Source: Gryganskiella cystojenkinii
Lineage: Eukaryota; Mortierellomycota; Mortierellomycetes; Mortierellales; Mortierellaceae
Assembly: GCA_015852425.1 (NCBI GenBank)
Contig: JAAAIG010000816.1
Location: 1-17,147, forward strand
Direction of reading: 5' to 3'
Length of the DNA stretch: 17,147 bases
Position 1 is the stretch's first letter; every line of letters starts with the position of its first letter. The notes under the pieces were generated by a model that searched no databases, was not told the DNA's origin, and saw only the letters and a program-made list of their open reading frames with translations. This document shows, in pieces, positions 16,611 to 17,147 of this stretch. Made by a program: the position numbers and the translations under genes.

Positions 16611-16694
16611 TTAAATCAATACCTGTTGTGGAAGGAGAGGCTAGTTCGTAATACTATGCTATTATCAAATCGAAGCTCCTCGAGTGCTCCTCAG

Positions 16695-17147
16695 CTACGC
16701 TTCTTTATTCTTCTTGAACTCCTCAGCGACCACGACATAGGTTCCCTTCGTGATCTCGGTCAGGAGGTCTTGCCCATGAGGTTGCCATCCCAAGGTTCTC
16801 ACAGCCTTGCGATTCGAGGACCGGTTCGCAATGCTCAAAAAGCCTGCCACAAACGGTCCCCAGCGAGTCAAAGCATCGTCAGAGGAGATCGACAGGACAG
16901 GCACATGAGTCAAATCACCAATGGCCGTGGCGAGCTGTCGATAGGTGATGCTTGTTTTACCAGTGCCGTTAAAAATCTCGCCTGATTCAGCCTTTTGAAC
17001 TACCAAAAGATAAAGATCGGCGGCATCGTCAACGTGTACCTCAGACATGCAGTGATCACCGTTACCCACGTAGAGGGACTGACCACTCTCGATGGCCATC
17101 TTGATCAGTTGTGCCGCAAATCCAGTCTTGTTCGATCGTCCATAAAC
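16695..17147 (-). CDS. Second SDR / epimerase-like gene, C-terminal half, runs off the window
   Basis: 150 residues in frame with the right edge, starting at the Tyr-Gly-Arg-Ser-Asn-Lys segment and ending at the same Lys-Asn-Lys-Glu-Ala terminus as the first SDR gene. By eye the 474 bases 16674-17147 differ from 10783-11256 at 12 positions with no gap: six silent and six replacements (Gln-His, Leu-Val, Val-Leu, Ala-Thr, Glu-Asp, Thr-Ile). The last 124 bases at the edge are identical, and four of the six replacements fall in one short segment. The frame is intact, so the gene may be functional; its N-terminal Rossmann motif lies beyond the window. Confidence 0.9.
   Translation of the reverse strand, partial: VYGRSNKTGFAAQLIKMAIESGQSLYVGNGDHCMSEVHVDDAADLYLLVVQKAESGEIFNGTGKTSITYRQLATAIGDLTHVPVLSISSDDALTRWGPFVAGFLSIANRSSNRKAVRTLGWQPHGQDLLTEITKGTYVVVAEEFKKNKEA

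Noticed and set aside
1..17147. CRISPR array, prokaryotic operon or biosynthetic cluster
   Set aside because: There are no regularly spaced repeats with unique spacers, introns and poly-A signals indicate a eukaryote, and the lone SDR gene has no synthase or transporter neighbours.

Overview
The window looks like nuclear DNA of a filamentous fungus. The best guess is Mucoromycota, probably the Mortierella group. This is inferred from gene style, not from a marker gene: F-box/leucine-rich-repeat proteins, a membrane-anchored kelch protein, introns of about 100 bases with GT..AG ends, pyrimidine-rich leaders, and degenerate transposons between genes. There are no operons, ribosome binding sites, CRISPR arrays, rRNA or convincing tRNA genes.

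Layout. Bases 1-2500 are poorly coding: a short open frame enters from the left edge, several unrecognised open stretches follow, and a minus-strand ORF carries one canonical C2H2 zinc finger. Bases 2559-4871 (+) hold a four-exon gene for a secreted-type kelch ectodomain with one transmembrane helix and a long cytoplasmic tail. Bases 5713-8684 (-) and 9005-10552 (+) are two divergent F-box/LRR genes separated by about 320 bases. The first carries a single-nucleotide frameshift. The second is convergent with an NAD(P)-binding atypical SDR/epimerase gene (10804-11751, -).

Upstream of the SDR gene lies a transposon graveyard (about 11.99-13.68 kb). It contains a long inverted repeat with one arm split by a 145-bp insertion, and a decayed minus-strand fragment of a non-LTR retrotransposon (RNase H and the region after it). 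Next is a small secreted ten-cysteine protein gene (14336-14593, +). From 14774 to the right edge the F-box-tail / SDR pair appears again in the same order and orientation. In this second copy the F-box tail is dead, an 876-bp terminal-inverted-repeat element sits between the two genes, and the SDR copy is about 97% identical to the first and runs off the window.

Main points of interest: the direct segmental duplication with very unequal divergence of its parts; a four-copy repeat with a 19-bp period in the SDR leader; the two structurally supported small transposons; the ten-cysteine secreted protein; and the frameshifted F-box gene. I saw no clear sign of a new multi-gene defence or biosynthetic system. 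All comparisons were made by eye, without any database search.
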